Under the pieces are notes generated by a model. That model did not search any database and was not told the DNA's origin. It saw nothing but the letters and a program-made list of their open reading frames with translations. The position numbers were made by a program, and so were the translations under genes. Of a stretch of DNA of 64,000 nt, positions 24,447-33,651 are shown one piece after another. The stretch's first letter is position 1. The number at the start of each line of letters is the position of its first letter. Source of the DNA: Kitasatospora atroaurantiaca (GTDB lineage Bacteria > Actinomycetota > Actinomycetes > Streptomycetales > Streptomycetaceae); contig NZ_VIVR01000001.1 of the NCBI RefSeq assembly GCF_007828955.1, forward strand, positions 682,001 to 746,000, read 5' to 3'.

Positions 24447-27400
24447 GTGAATCGAAGAATGCCATCACCCTGGCGCACATCACCCAGGGTGTCATCAAGT
24501 CCCGAAAGAGGCGGCAAGCGCAGCCTGCTGGTACCGATCGCGGCAACAGTTGCCCTGATCCTGACCGCAGAGGCCGCTGCCACGCTTGCTTCCACAGGGC
24601 AGGCCGTGGCGGCCGGCTCGGCCGGCGCCTCGAAGAAGGCCGCCGCCAAGGCGCCCTCGGGGCCGCTCACAGCGCCGGATCTGGCGTCGGCGATCGCGAC
24701 GGCGCGGCTGCGCAAGGCCAAGGTCGAGGTGCTCGGTGCGGGCACCGAGCAGACCAAGACCTGGGCGAACCCGGACGGCACGCTGACCACTGATTCATAC
24801 GCGCTCCCGTTCCGGTTCAAGCGGGACGGGCAGTGGGTGGACGTGGACACCACCCTGCAGGCAGCGCCGGACGGTTCGGTGGCTCCGAAGGGGCACACCA
24901 AGGGCCTGAAGCTCGCCGGTGGCGGCAAGAACCCGACCCTCGCCGCCGAGGGCGCGGGCGCGCACCAAATCGCCATCGGCTGGCAGGGCAACCTGCCGAA
25001 GCCGTCCCTGCACGGCGACCTTGCCACCTACCGGGACGTCACCCCGGGTGCGGATGTCACGGTACAGGCCACCCGGACCGGCTTCGAGGAGAACGTCGTC
25101 CTCAAGTCGCGTCCTGTGGCGGGCTACCAGGTGACCATCCCGGTGTCAGCCAAGGGCCTGATGGCCAAGCAGACCAAGGACGGCTCGGTCGAGTTCACCG
25201 ACGTGAACGGCAAGGCCGCCGGGTTCATCCCCGCGCCGGTGATGTGGGACGCCACCGTCGACGCAAAGTCGCTGGAGCACCCGCACCGCGCCGCCGTGAA
25301 GATGGACGTCACCCAGTCCGGCGACACGGTGAACCTCACGCTCACCCCGGACGCGAAGTTCCTCGCCGATGCGAAGACCCAGTACCCGGTCACCGTTGAC
25401 CCCTCGGTGACGCTGTCCACGGTGCTCGACACCTTCGCGCAGATCAGCTACACCACCCCGCAGTACAGCTCGACCGACCTCAAACTCGGCACCTACAACG
25501 CCGGTGGCGACGTCGCGCGCTCGTTCCTTCAGTTCCCGGTGCAGCAGCTGATCAACACCAAGGTCCTCTCCTCCTCGCTCAACCTGTACGAGTACTGGTC
25601 CGCCAACTGCGTCCAGAACTCCTGGGAGCTGTGGCAGACCAACGCCGCCACCACCTCCACGGTGTGGACCAACCAGCCCTCCTGGACGACGAAGTACGCG
25701 ACCACGACGCAGACCAAGGGCTACCCGGCTTCCTGCGGCGGCGCCATCGCCCCCGGCTGGGTCTCCATCGACCCCAGCACCTTCCTCCAGTACGCCGGTG
25801 ACCACGGCTACAACTACGCCAACATCGGCCTGCGGGCGACCAGCGAGACCGACTCCAACAGCTGGAAGCGCTTCTACTCCGCCAACAACGGCAGCAACGT
25901 CCCGTACCTGTCGGTCACGTACAACTCCTACCCGATGTCCAGCGCGCCGACCGTCGCACCGGGCGTCAGCTCGGTCTCGGGCTCGACGACCACGCTGTAC
26001 AGCAACACCGCCACCCCGCAGCTGCAGGCGACCGTCACCGACGCCGACGGCGGCAATGTGATGGCCCAGTGGAACGTCTACGACACCACCGGCGGCGGCA
26101 ACACCCAGGTCATCGCCAACCTCAACGGCTCCTGGACCGCCTCCGGAGGTATCTCCAACGCTCAGATCCCGGCGGGCAAGCTCCTCGACGGGCACACGTA
26201 CACGGCCTGGCCGTGGGGCTACGACGGCTCGATATGGTCGCGCCAGACCGTTCAGGGTGGGCTTGTCTTCACCGTGAACACCGCCAAGCCCGGCACGCCG
26301 TCCGTCACCTCCACCGACTACCCGTCCGGTGGTTGGGCGCTTGGCGCGGGCCAGAGCGGCAATATCACCATCACGCCCCCGTCCGGTGCGACGGACACGG
26401 CCGGCGTGGTGTGGCAGCTCGACTCGGGTGTGCAGGCCACGGTCGCCACCACGGGTGCGGCGGTGACGGTACCGGTTGCCCCGGCTACGGACGGCCCGCA
26501 CGCGCTGACCGTGTTCACGCGGAACGTGGCCGGCAGCCTGTCCGACCCGGTCACCTACTCGTTCAACGCCGGTGGCGGTGCGGTCACCTCGCCCCGACTC
26601 GGCGACCGTACGTCGCGCCGCGTCACCCTCGGTGCGGCTGGTCCCTCGACGTCGAGCGCGGTGAAGTTCCAGTACCGCCGCGCCGATTCGGACGCCTGGA
26701 GCGACATCCCGGTCGGACACGTGACCAATGGCGGCAGCCCGCTGAGCGCCTGGCCGGTGGCCATGACCAACGGTGCCTCGCCCTCGCTGGTGTGGGACGC
26801 AGCCTCGACCCTGACCGATGACGGATCGGTCCAGATCCGTGGCGAGTTCACCACCGCCACCACTCCGTACGACTCCTCGGCGGTCACTGCCACGCTGGAC
26901 CGCAAGTCCTCCGGCGCGGCCACCGCTCAGGTCGGCCCCGGCACGGTCAACCTGTCCACCGGCGACTACCGGCTGTCGGCCGTCGACGCCTCCGGGTTCG
27001 GACTGTCCGTGGAGCGGACCGCTTCCTCGCGGAACCCCTCCGGTGGTGCTGCGGCCGGGGAGATCGCGCCGTTCGGTCCGCAGTGGTCCCTGGGCGGTGT
27101 ATCCGAGCGTGCCGCTGCGGACTACATCCAGATCCGGCCCGTGACCTCGAGCGCTGTGCAGCTGGTGCTCGCCAGCGGTGCGGAAGCCGCGTTCACCAAG
27201 AACGCGAACGGCACGTGGTCGCCGGAGCCGGGGGCGAAGGGGTACACGCTGTCCTACGACGGCACGGCGGACCAGTACACCCTGACCGACACCGACGGCA
27301 CCGTCACCGTGTTCGCCAAGTCCGCTGCCACTGCGGGCGTGTGGACGGTGGCCTCCACCACCCCTGCTGGTTCCGGGAACACCACCCGCTACCGGTTCGA

Positions 27401-30400
27401 CACCGTGACCGTCGGTGCCACCGCCTCGGTGCGGCTCGTGAGGATGGCTGCGCCGACCTCGGCGATCACCGACCTGACCGCCTCCTGCCTCACCCCGGCC
27501 ACCCCGGCCGTCGGCTGCCGTGTCCTGGAGCTCGGCTACGCCAACAGCACCACCGCCACCCCGGAGATGTTCGGCGACTACGCAGGCCAGGCCACCAAAG
27601 TCACCCTGTGGGCGACCGACCCGGCCACCGGCACGGAAACCGCGACCGTGGTCGAGCAGTACACCTACGACACCACAGGCCGGCTCCGCACGGCCTGGGA
27701 CCCGCGGATCACCCCGAACGTGGTCACCTCGTACGGCTACGACGCGGCCGGCCGGGTCAGCACCCTCACATCAGCGGGCCAACTGGCGTGGACCTTCGCC
27801 TACGGCACCGCGGGTACCGACGGTGACACCAACGCGGGCCGCCTGCTGAACGTCTCCCACCCGACCCTCGCCCCGGGCTCGCCCTCGACCACCAACGGCA
27901 CCGCCACGACCACCGTGGTCTACGGCGTTCCGCTCACCACGGCGGCCGGTGGCCCCTACGGCATGGGCACCTCGAATGTCGCCGCCTGGGCGCAGACGGA
28001 TGCTCCCACCGACGCAACCGCCGTCTTCCCGGCCGACCAGGTACCGGGCTCCAACACCGGAGCGGGCAACCTCACCTCGACCTCGTACACCCGCGCCACC
28101 GTTTCCTACCTGGACGTGACCGGGCGTCAGGTCAACACCGCCCAACCCGGCGGGCACATCACCACCAGCGAGTACGACTCCTTCGGCAACACCGTCCGGG
28201 AGCTGACCGCGGCCAACCGCGAACTCGCCCTGGCAGACGCCACGAACGTCGAACTCAACACGCTCGGCATCGCCTCGATGGGCACCGCACAGCGTGCCAC
28301 GCTGCTGTCGACCCAGCAGGTGTTCGACCCCGCCGGTCTGCGCAGGACGGACACCTTCGGGCCGCTGCACAGGACCACCCTGGAGCGTGCCCTCGCCGCA
28401 TCGGGTACTTCCGCGGCACTCAGCGCGGGCGCCGTGGTTTCGGCGCGCACCCACACCCGCAACACCTACGACGAAGGCCGCCCGACCGACGGCTCGGCGA
28501 GGGCCTCCGACCTGGTGACCACCTCGGTCACCGGAGCAGCCGTCAGCGGCTACTCCTCCGACGCCGACACGCGGACGACCCAGACGTCCTACGACTGGAC
28601 GCTGGGCAGCCCGGTACGGGCGGTCGTCGACCCCGGCGGCCTGGCGATCACGACCGTGACCGCATACAACGCGGCCGGTCAGGTCGTTTCCACCTCGCAG
28701 CCCGCCTCGACCGGTACCGACGCAGGAACGATCACCACTGCGTACTACACCGCCACCGGCACCGGCCCGTGCGGCGGACACCCGGAGTGGGCCGACCTGG
28801 TCTGCCAGACCGCCCCGGCCGGGGCGATCACCGGCGGTGGCTCCAACCCGGGCCAACTGGCCACCACCACAACCACCTACAACATCTACGGCGCTCCGGC
28901 GACGGCGGCCGAGGCCGCCAACGGGGTCGCCCGTACCACCACCAACAGCTACGACACCGCGGGACGCAAGACCCGGGTGGCGATCTCCGACGGCGTCGGC
29001 CAGGCGGTTCAGACGACGACCCTGGCGTTTGACCAGAACACCGGTCAGCTCGCCTCTGCCTCCACCCCGGACGGCAGGACGGTCACCCAGTCCTACGACC
29101 AACTCGGCCGTCTGCTGACCTACACCGACGCCGACAGCAACACCGCGAGCGTCCAGTACGACGCCCTCAACCGGCCCACCCGAGTGGCCGACTCGGCGCC
29201 GTCCACCACCACCTACACCTACGACACCGCCCAGGACCCTCGCGGCCTGCCCACCTCGAAGACCGACTCCAACGCCGGTACCTTCAGCGCGACGTACGAC
29301 GGCGACGGGAGCCTGGCCACCGAAAGCCTCCCCGGCTCGGTCACCCTGACCGAGCGCGTGGACGAGACCGGCCGGAGCACTGCACACGTCTACACCGACT
29401 CCACCGGCGGTGTCCTGGTCTCCGACCAGGCCGGCTACTCGGCTACCGGACAGAAGGTGTCCCGCGCCCTGTCGACCTCCGGTGGACTGGGAATCAACGA
29501 CGCCTACGGATACGACGCGCGGGGTCGCCTGACCACGACCAGCGAGACCGTCATTCAGGGCCAGGCCAAGGCCTGCACCGTGCGGACCTACGGGTTCGAC
29601 CGGAACACCAACCGCACCAGCCAGACCACCGCCACCAGCGCGACCGCGGTCGACGGTTCGACCCCGGCCTGTCCCACGAGCGGTGGCACCACGGTCACCC
29701 ACACCTACGACACTGCCGACCGGCTGGTTGACACCGGCTACGCCTACGATGCACTCGGCCGCACCACGGCCGAGCCGGGTGGCACCACCACCTCCTACTA
29801 CACCAACAACCTGGTCTACCAGCAGGTCTCCGGCAACAACCGCACCACCTGGCAGCTCGACCCCATCGGCCGGTTCCGCGCCCACACCACGGAGGCCAAC
29901 TCCGGGGGCACCTGGGCCCAGACCGCGTCCCGGATCAACCACTACGACGGCTCCGGAGACTCGCCGTCCTGGACCGTGGAGAACACCACCACTGGCGCCT
30001 ACACCCGCTACGTCGCGGACCTCGGCGGCGGTGTCGGCGCGACCTACACCTCCGCCACCGGTGACATCGCCCTGCAACTCACCAACCTGCACGGTGACGT
30101 CACCATGACCCTGCCCACCAACAACCCCAACGCCTCCGTCACCGTGATGGCCGCCGACGAGTTCGGCAACCCGCTGTCCGGCACTGCCACTGCCCGCTAC
30201 GGCTGGCTCGGCGGTCAGGAACGCTCCAGCGAAACCCCGAGCGGCGACATCCTCATGGGAGTCCGGCTCTACAACCCCGCCGTCGGCCGCTTCCTGTCAG
30301 TGGACCCCGTCTACGGCGGCAACGCCAATGCGTACGTGTACCCGGCTGATCCGGTGATGGGCTACGACCTGGACGGCCGCCAGCTCATGTGTGACAACGG

Positions 30401-30755
30401 CTGGTACGGACGGTATTGCGAGAGGCACGCCAACACCGGGTGGATCTACGTCCAGAGCTACTGGTCGTACGGGAACTGGGTACCGTCCTTCTACAGTTCG
30501 ATGCCGAAGGTATTCCGGTCGATCCTCAAGGAATTCACGAGCATGGCCTTCGCCGGTTTCATCACGATCGAAGGCTCCTCGTGGCAGACGCGAAAGAGGT
30601 ATCGCCAGTACAAGAAGTACTACAACAACAACGTCTACTGGAAGAACGAGTACACCGGGTGGTGGCAGGAGCACGCCAGATTCGAGTACTCGGTTCGCTT
30701 CATCGGTGATTACACATTCACCACCAGATGGATCAACGACGACGAGGTGTACTAG
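24447..30755 (+). CDS. RHS-repeat polymorphic toxin
   Basis: A 2102-residue secreted RHS protein. The N-terminus has a long basic region and a hydrophobic signal (LLVPIAATVALILTAEAAAT). A DNRLRE-like beta domain follows around residues 320-480 (TFAQISYTTPQYSSTDLKLG, ARSFLQFPV). Fibronectin-like domains and many YD repeats (YDAAGRV, YDTAGRK, YDALNRP) form the shell. The RHS core ends near residue 1977 with RLYNPAVGRFLSVDPVYGG and YDLDGRQ. The last 123 residues are the variable tip: Trp/Tyr-rich, basic, with no family I recognise. GTG 24447 is the start because GGAGG lies 8 bases upstream. The following small membrane protein is the likely immunity partner. Confidence 0.9.
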   Translation: MNRRMPSPWRTSPRVSSSPERGGKRSLLVPIAATVALILTAEAAATLASTGQAVAAGSAGASKKAAAKAPSGPLTAPDLASAIATARLRKAKVEVLGAGTEQTKTWANPDGTLTTDSYALPFRFKRDGQWVDVDTTLQAAPDGSVAPKGHTKGLKLAGGGKNPTLAAEGAGAHQIAIGWQGNLPKPSLHGDLATYRDVTPGADVTVQATRTGFEENVVLKSRPVAGYQVTIPVSAKGLMAKQTKDGSVEFTDVNGKAAGFIPAPVMWDATVDAKSLEHPHRAAVKMDVTQSGDTVNLTLTPDAKFLADAKTQYPVTVDPSVTLSTVLDTFAQISYTTPQYSSTDLKLGTYNAGGDVARSFLQFPVQQLINTKVLSSSLNLYEYWSANCVQNSWELWQTNAATTSTVWTNQPSWTTKYATTTQTKGYPASCGGAIAPGWVSIDPSTFLQYAGDHGYNYANIGLRATSETDSNSWKRFYSANNGSNVPYLSVTYNSYPMSSAPTVAPGVSSVSGSTTTLYSNTATPQLQATVTDADGGNVMAQWNVYDTTGGGNTQVIANLNGSWTASGGISNAQIPAGKLLDGHTYTAWPWGYDGSIWSRQTVQGGLVFTVNTAKPGTPSVTSTDYPSGGWALGAGQSGNITITPPSGATDTAGVVWQLDSGVQATVATTGAAVTVPVAPATDGPHALTVFTRNVAGSLSDPVTYSFNAGGGAVTSPRLGDRTSRRVTLGAAGPSTSSAVKFQYRRADSDAWSDIPVGHVTNGGSPLSAWPVAMTNGASPSLVWDAASTLTDDGSVQIRGEFTTATTPYDSSAVTATLDRKSSGAATAQVGPGTVNLSTGDYRLSAVDASGFGLSVERTASSRNPSGGAAAGEIAPFGPQWSLGGVSERAAADYIQIRPVTSSAVQLVLASGAEAAFTKNANGTWSPEPGAKGYTLSYDGTADQYTLTDTDGTVTVFAKSAATAGVWTVASTTPAGSGNTTRYRFDTVTVGATASVRLVRMAAPTSAITDLTASCLTPATPAVGCRVLELGYANSTTATPEMFGDYAGQATKVTLWATDPATGTETATVVEQYTYDTTGRLRTAWDPRITPNVVTSYGYDAAGRVSTLTSAGQLAWTFAYGTAGTDGDTNAGRLLNVSHPTLAPGSPSTTNGTATTTVVYGVPLTTAAGGPYGMGTSNVAAWAQTDAPTDATAVFPADQVPGSNTGAGNLTSTSYTRATVSYLDVTGRQVNTAQPGGHITTSEYDSFGNTVRELTAANRELALADATNVELNTLGIASMGTAQRATLLSTQQVFDPAGLRRTDTFGPLHRTTLERALAASGTSAALSAGAVVSARTHTRNTYDEGRPTDGSARASDLVTTSVTGAAVSGYSSDADTRTTQTSYDWTLGSPVRAVVDPGGLAITTVTAYNAAGQVVSTSQPASTGTDAGTITTAYYTATGTGPCGGHPEWADLVCQTAPAGAITGGGSNPGQLATTTTTYNIYGAPATAAEAANGVARTTTNSYDTAGRKTRVAISDGVGQAVQTTTLAFDQNTGQLASASTPDGRTVTQSYDQLGRLLTYTDADSNTASVQYDALNRPTRVADSAPSTTTYTYDTAQDPRGLPTSKTDSNAGTFSATYDGDGSLATESLPGSVTLTERVDETGRSTAHVYTDSTGGVLVSDQAGYSATGQKVSRALSTSGGLGINDAYGYDARGRLTTTSETVIQGQAKACTVRTYGFDRNTNRTSQTTATSATAVDGSTPACPTSGGTTVTHTYDTADRLVDTGYAYDALGRTTAEPGGTTTSYYTNNLVYQQVSGNNRTTWQLDPIGRFRAHTTEANSGGTWAQTASRINHYDGSGDSPSWTVENTTTGAYTRYVADLGGGVGATYTSATGDIALQLTNLHGDVTMTLPTNNPNASVTVMAADEFGNPLSGTATARYGWLGGQERSSETPSGDILMGVRLYNPAVGRFLSVDPVYGGNANAYVYPADPVMGYDLDGRQLMCDNGWYGRYCERHANTGWIYVQSYWSYGNWVPSFYSSMPKVFRSILKEFTSMAFAGFITIEGSSWQTRKRYRQYKKYYNNNVYWKNEYTGWWQEHARFEYSVRFIGDYTFTTRWINDDEVY

Positions 30756-30801
30756 CCCACGGCTAGAATCCTCAGGAACCTAGCAGTCGTACGCGACTGA
30801 C

Positions 30802-30842
30802 ACCGGTGGGGCGAGGAGGGATCGCCACCTCGCCCCACCGGT
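30802..30842 (+). terminator. 15-bp hairpin between toxin and immunity genes
   Basis: ACCGGTGGGGCGAGG (30802-30816) pairs perfectly with CCTCGCCCCACCGGT (30828-30842) around an 11-base loop. It sits between the RHS stop (30755) and the next ATG (30864), so it may end or attenuate toxin transcription and set the immunity level. Confidence 0.6.
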
Positions 30843-30863
30843 CACCGACCCATGGAGAGTTGC

Positions 30864-31148
30864 ATGTCCGGCCTTCATATTCTCGATCTCGGAACTCTGT
30901 TCATCGGGATCGCCTGCCTGGCCCTCCTGGTCTGCGTATTCCTCCGGACGACAGGATGGAAAAGCCCGCCCCGATGGATTGCGATTGCCATCGCCGTGAT
31001 CGACAGTTCGATACATGGCTGGATGCGCGACAACTGGGGCGAGGAAGTTCTCCTCGGCTACAGAGCCATCGAGCTCTGCGCCCTCATCTCCGCGCTTCTC
31101 CTCGCCCGGCGAAAGCGGGTGACACCGCGGCACGCCGATGACTTCTAA
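30864..31148 (+). CDS. small membrane protein, probable immunity protein of the RHS toxin
   Basis: A 94-residue protein with hydrophobic segments at about residues 9-27 (GTLFIGIACLALLVCVFL), 37-49 and 66-82, and a basic C-terminus (ARRKRVTPRH). It has no family that I recognise. Position directly after an RHS toxin is the standard place for the specific immunity gene. ATG 30864 has GGAGAG close upstream; ATG 30852 is an alternative that adds four residues. If it is the immunity protein, its membrane location would suggest a toxin that acts at the membrane or envelope. The next 227 bases hold nothing I can identify. Confidence 0.55.
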   Translation: MSGLHILDLGTLFIGIACLALLVCVFLRTTGWKSPPRWIAIAIAVIDSSIHGWMRDNWGEEVLLGYRAIELCALISALLLARRKRVTPRHADDF

Positions 31149-31375
31149 CGGTCGGCAGGTCTCCCGCGCGCCCTACGATGCCGAGCCGCCGACCGCTGAT
31201 CCACCGCAAGGCCTCGCGCCAAGGCTCCCGACTTGACACGCGCCCCACCTCATAGGCGCCGAGCGGGATGCGAAGCTGCAGTTACGCCTGAGCGGGTCCA
31301 GGATCCACTGGTCGGTTCACGTCGGCCTTCACGGGCCCGGTGGCGGCCGACTCCGTCAGTAGCGCCCGCATCGCC

Positions 31376-32377
31376 CTACGGCCGGATCAACGTCTTGCCG
31401 AGGGGCCGGCCGGTGATCTGGTCCCGGAGAACCCTCGGGAGGTCGGCGAGCTGGATCTCCTGCGTGATCATCCGCTCCACGGGCAGAGCCGCGGACGCCT
31501 GCTCCGTCAGCGCTCCCACCGCCGCACCGAAGTCGGCGGGCACCGTCCCGTAGCTGCCACCCACGCGCACCGCTTTGCCCTGCCATGACGCGGCGACCGC
31601 AATCTCGTCGCGGCGTGTCGTGTCCAGGTCGCAGTTCAGCCCCGCCAGCGCGTCACCCGGGGCCGTGCCGCCGTAGAGCATCACCAGGCCGCCCGGAACG
31701 ATCGCGCGCAGCGCCTGTTCCAGGACCACGGGCCGTACGAGGATGGTCGCCACCACTGCCACGTCCAGGCCGTTGGCGGGCAACGACTCCATCGGCCCGA
31801 TCGGGACGTCGAGCACGCCGCGTCCACGCAGGAACGACGTGCGGTCCGCGCTGCGGTTGCAGAGGACGACCTCGGCTCCCAGGGCGTCGGCTAGCCCTGC
31901 GATGAGGACTCCGGCGGTCCCCGCACCGAGCACGCCGAGGCGCAGGCCCGGCAGGTCCCTGCCCAGGTGGCGGGAGATCGCGGCGAGGCAGTGCTGGGCG
32001 CAGGCCAGCGGCTCGGTGAACACCAGCCTGCGCGCGTCGACTCCTTGCGGCACCACCGGCAGCGCCGCCGTGAGGCGGTCGGCCGGGCCGGCCGCCCACA
32101 TTCGGGTCGCGAAGCCCGTTCCGCGTTCTACGGCCACGTTAGGGTCCAGGCTGACGCGCTGCCCCGGTGGCAGGTCTGGCACCGTGGACTCCTCGACCAC
32201 ACCGACGAGTTCATGGCCGAACTGGCTCACCCCGTGCCGGTCACCGACGATCTCCTTGAGGTCCGAGCGGCACAGCCCGGCCACCTCGATGCGGACGCGC
32301 ACAGCGTGCTCCCCCGGTGGGCGCACGGACGGTGTGCGGTCCAGAGACGGACCGTCAGCTCCCAGCACCACCCTCAC
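31376..32377 (-). CDS. zinc-binding alcohol dehydrogenase of the cyclitol cluster
   Basis: A 333-residue medium-chain dehydrogenase. The catalytic zinc site is visible (AGLCRSDLKEIVG, GHELVGVVE) and the NAD(P) loop is LGVLGAGTAGVLIAG. The four-Cys structural zinc loop is absent or eroded (region RGTGFATRMWAAG). It probably oxidises or reduces a cyclitol hydroxyl, for example to supply the ketone for the neighbouring aminotransferase. Its GTG start overlaps the aminotransferase stop (GTGA), and it is the last gene of a five-gene minus-strand operon. Validamycin clusters also contain dehydrogenases at this pathway step. Confidence 0.8.
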   Translation of the reverse strand: MRVVLGADGPSLDRTPSVRPPGEHAVRVRIEVAGLCRSDLKEIVGDRHGVSQFGHELVGVVEESTVPDLPPGQRVSLDPNVAVERGTGFATRMWAAGPADRLTAALPVVPQGVDARRLVFTEPLACAQHCLAAISRHLGRDLPGLRLGVLGAGTAGVLIAGLADALGAEVVLCNRSADRTSFLRGRGVLDVPIGPMESLPANGLDVAVVATILVRPVVLEQALRAIVPGGLVMLYGGTAPGDALAGLNCDLDTTRRDEIAVAASWQGKAVRVGGSYGTVPADFGAAVGALTEQASAALPVERMITQEIQLADLPRVLRDQITGRPLGKTLIRP

Positions 32378-33651
32378 CCGAGAGCCTCCGGGGCCTCCAG
32401 GGCCTCGCCGAAGCGGTCGGCGACCAGGTGGGCGTCCTGCGGGGTGAGGATCAGCGGAGGACGCAGCTCGATGACGTTGCCCAGGCCGTGCTCGGACACG
32501 CGGGTGAGTACGCCCCGTCGCTGGAGCGCACGCTGGTAGGCCTCGGCCTCCTCGACCGCCTTGCCGCCGTCGGGCCTGACGAGTTCCACGCCCAGCATCA
32601 GCCCGAGCCCCCGGACCTCGCCGATGACCGGGTTGTCCTGTTGCAGGGCACGTAGGCGGTCGAGCAGGACGTCTCCAGCGGCCCTGACGTTCTCCAGGAA
32701 GCCGGGTCGCTGGACGATCTCCAGGGTCTTCACGGCAGCCGCGGCGGACAGGGTGTGTGCGCCGTAGGTGAAGCCGTGCAGTGAGCGGTCCCACGGTGCC
32801 ATTCGCTCCTCGGTGAGGATGGCTGCCAACGGCAGACCGCTGCCGGTCAGTCCCTTGGAGACGGTCATCATGTGGGGCTGCACGCCGAAGTGGTCGGCCG
32901 CGAACATCCGGCCGGTGCGGCCGAACGCGGTCTGGATCTCGTCGAAGATCAGCACGATGTCGCGGGCGTCGCAGAACGCCTTGAGCTCCTGCAGGTAGCC
33001 GGGCGGCGGGACGACGTTGCCGCCCACGCCGCTGATCGGCTCCATGATCACGCAAGCCACGCTGCCTGAGCTCGCGTAGTCGATGAAGTCCTCGATCCGC
33101 TCGACGCACAGCATTCCGCAGACGTCCGGCGTCTGCCGGTAGAAGCAGCGGAAGCAGTACGGCCCGGGCACGTGCAGCGCGCCGGGGAACCGGTGCGGGA
33201 AGGGTGCGCGCAGCCGGCTGCTGCCGTTGAGGCTCGCGGCGGCCAGGGTCTGCCCGACGTGCCCTCGGAACGGCACGATCACGTCGCGCCGCCCGGTGTG
33301 GTGCTGGGCGATCTTGATCGCGCCCTCGTTGGCGGTGGATCCGCCGGAGCTGCGAAGGTTCACCCGGGTCAGGTTGTCCGGGCTGATCCTGACCAGCTCC
33401 TGCATCACCCGGTTGGTCGGCTCGGTCTGGAACGAGGAGCTTGCGAACGCCAGCTCCTCGGTCTGTGCCCGTACCGCCGCCATCACCTCGGGATGCTGGT
33501 ATCCGAGCAGCAGGTTGAAGGTTCCCGAGATGCAGTCCAGGTACTCGCGCCCGCTGCTGTCCCACGCGCGGACGCCCTCGCCCCTGACCAGGACGGCGTC
33601 ACCGAGCTGATACTGCGCCACCTGCTGCGGGTCGACGGCGAGATCACTCAT
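32374..33651 (-). CDS. class III aminotransferase of the cyclitol cluster
   Basis: A 425-residue PLP enzyme of the class III (ornithine/GABA) type. The Schiff-base Lys266 is in MMTVSKGLTGSGLPLAA and the pyridine-binding Asp237 in LIFDEIQTAFGRTG. SSGGSTANEGAIKIA binds the phosphate. A Cys quartet (166, 169, 178, 182) lies between, as in many class III enzymes. It should convert a keto-cyclitol to the amine used as acceptor by the pseudoglycosyltransferase, the role of ValM in validamycin. Its start overlaps the stop of the pseudoglycosyltransferase gene by 8 bases, a strong sign of coupled function. Confidence 0.85.
   Translation of the reverse strand: MSDLAVDPQQVAQYQLGDAVLVRGEGVRAWDSSGREYLDCISGTFNLLLGYQHPEVMAAVRAQTEELAFASSSFQTEPTNRVMQELVRISPDNLTRVNLRSSGGSTANEGAIKIAQHHTGRRDVIVPFRGHVGQTLAAASLNGSSRLRAPFPHRFPGALHVPGPYCFRCFYRQTPDVCGMLCVERIEDFIDYASSGSVACVIMEPISGVGGNVVPPPGYLQELKAFCDARDIVLIFDEIQTAFGRTGRMFAADHFGVQPHMMTVSKGLTGSGLPLAAILTEERMAPWDRSLHGFTYGAHTLSAAAAVKTLEIVQRPGFLENVRAAGDVLLDRLRALQQDNPVIGEVRGLGLMLGVELVRPDGGKAVEEAEAYQRALQRRGVLTRVSEHGLGNVIELRPPLILTPQDAHLVADRFGEALEAPEALG

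Noticed and set aside
27771..30092. 773-codon open frame antisense to the RHS gene
   Set aside because: A shadow of the strongly GC-biased RHS codons; Gly/Val/Arg-rich without any domain or ribosome site.
31149..31375. Small open frames between the RHS locus and the cyclitol cluster
   Set aside because: Arg/Pro-rich composition, no ribosome sites and no domain similarity; treated as intergenic.
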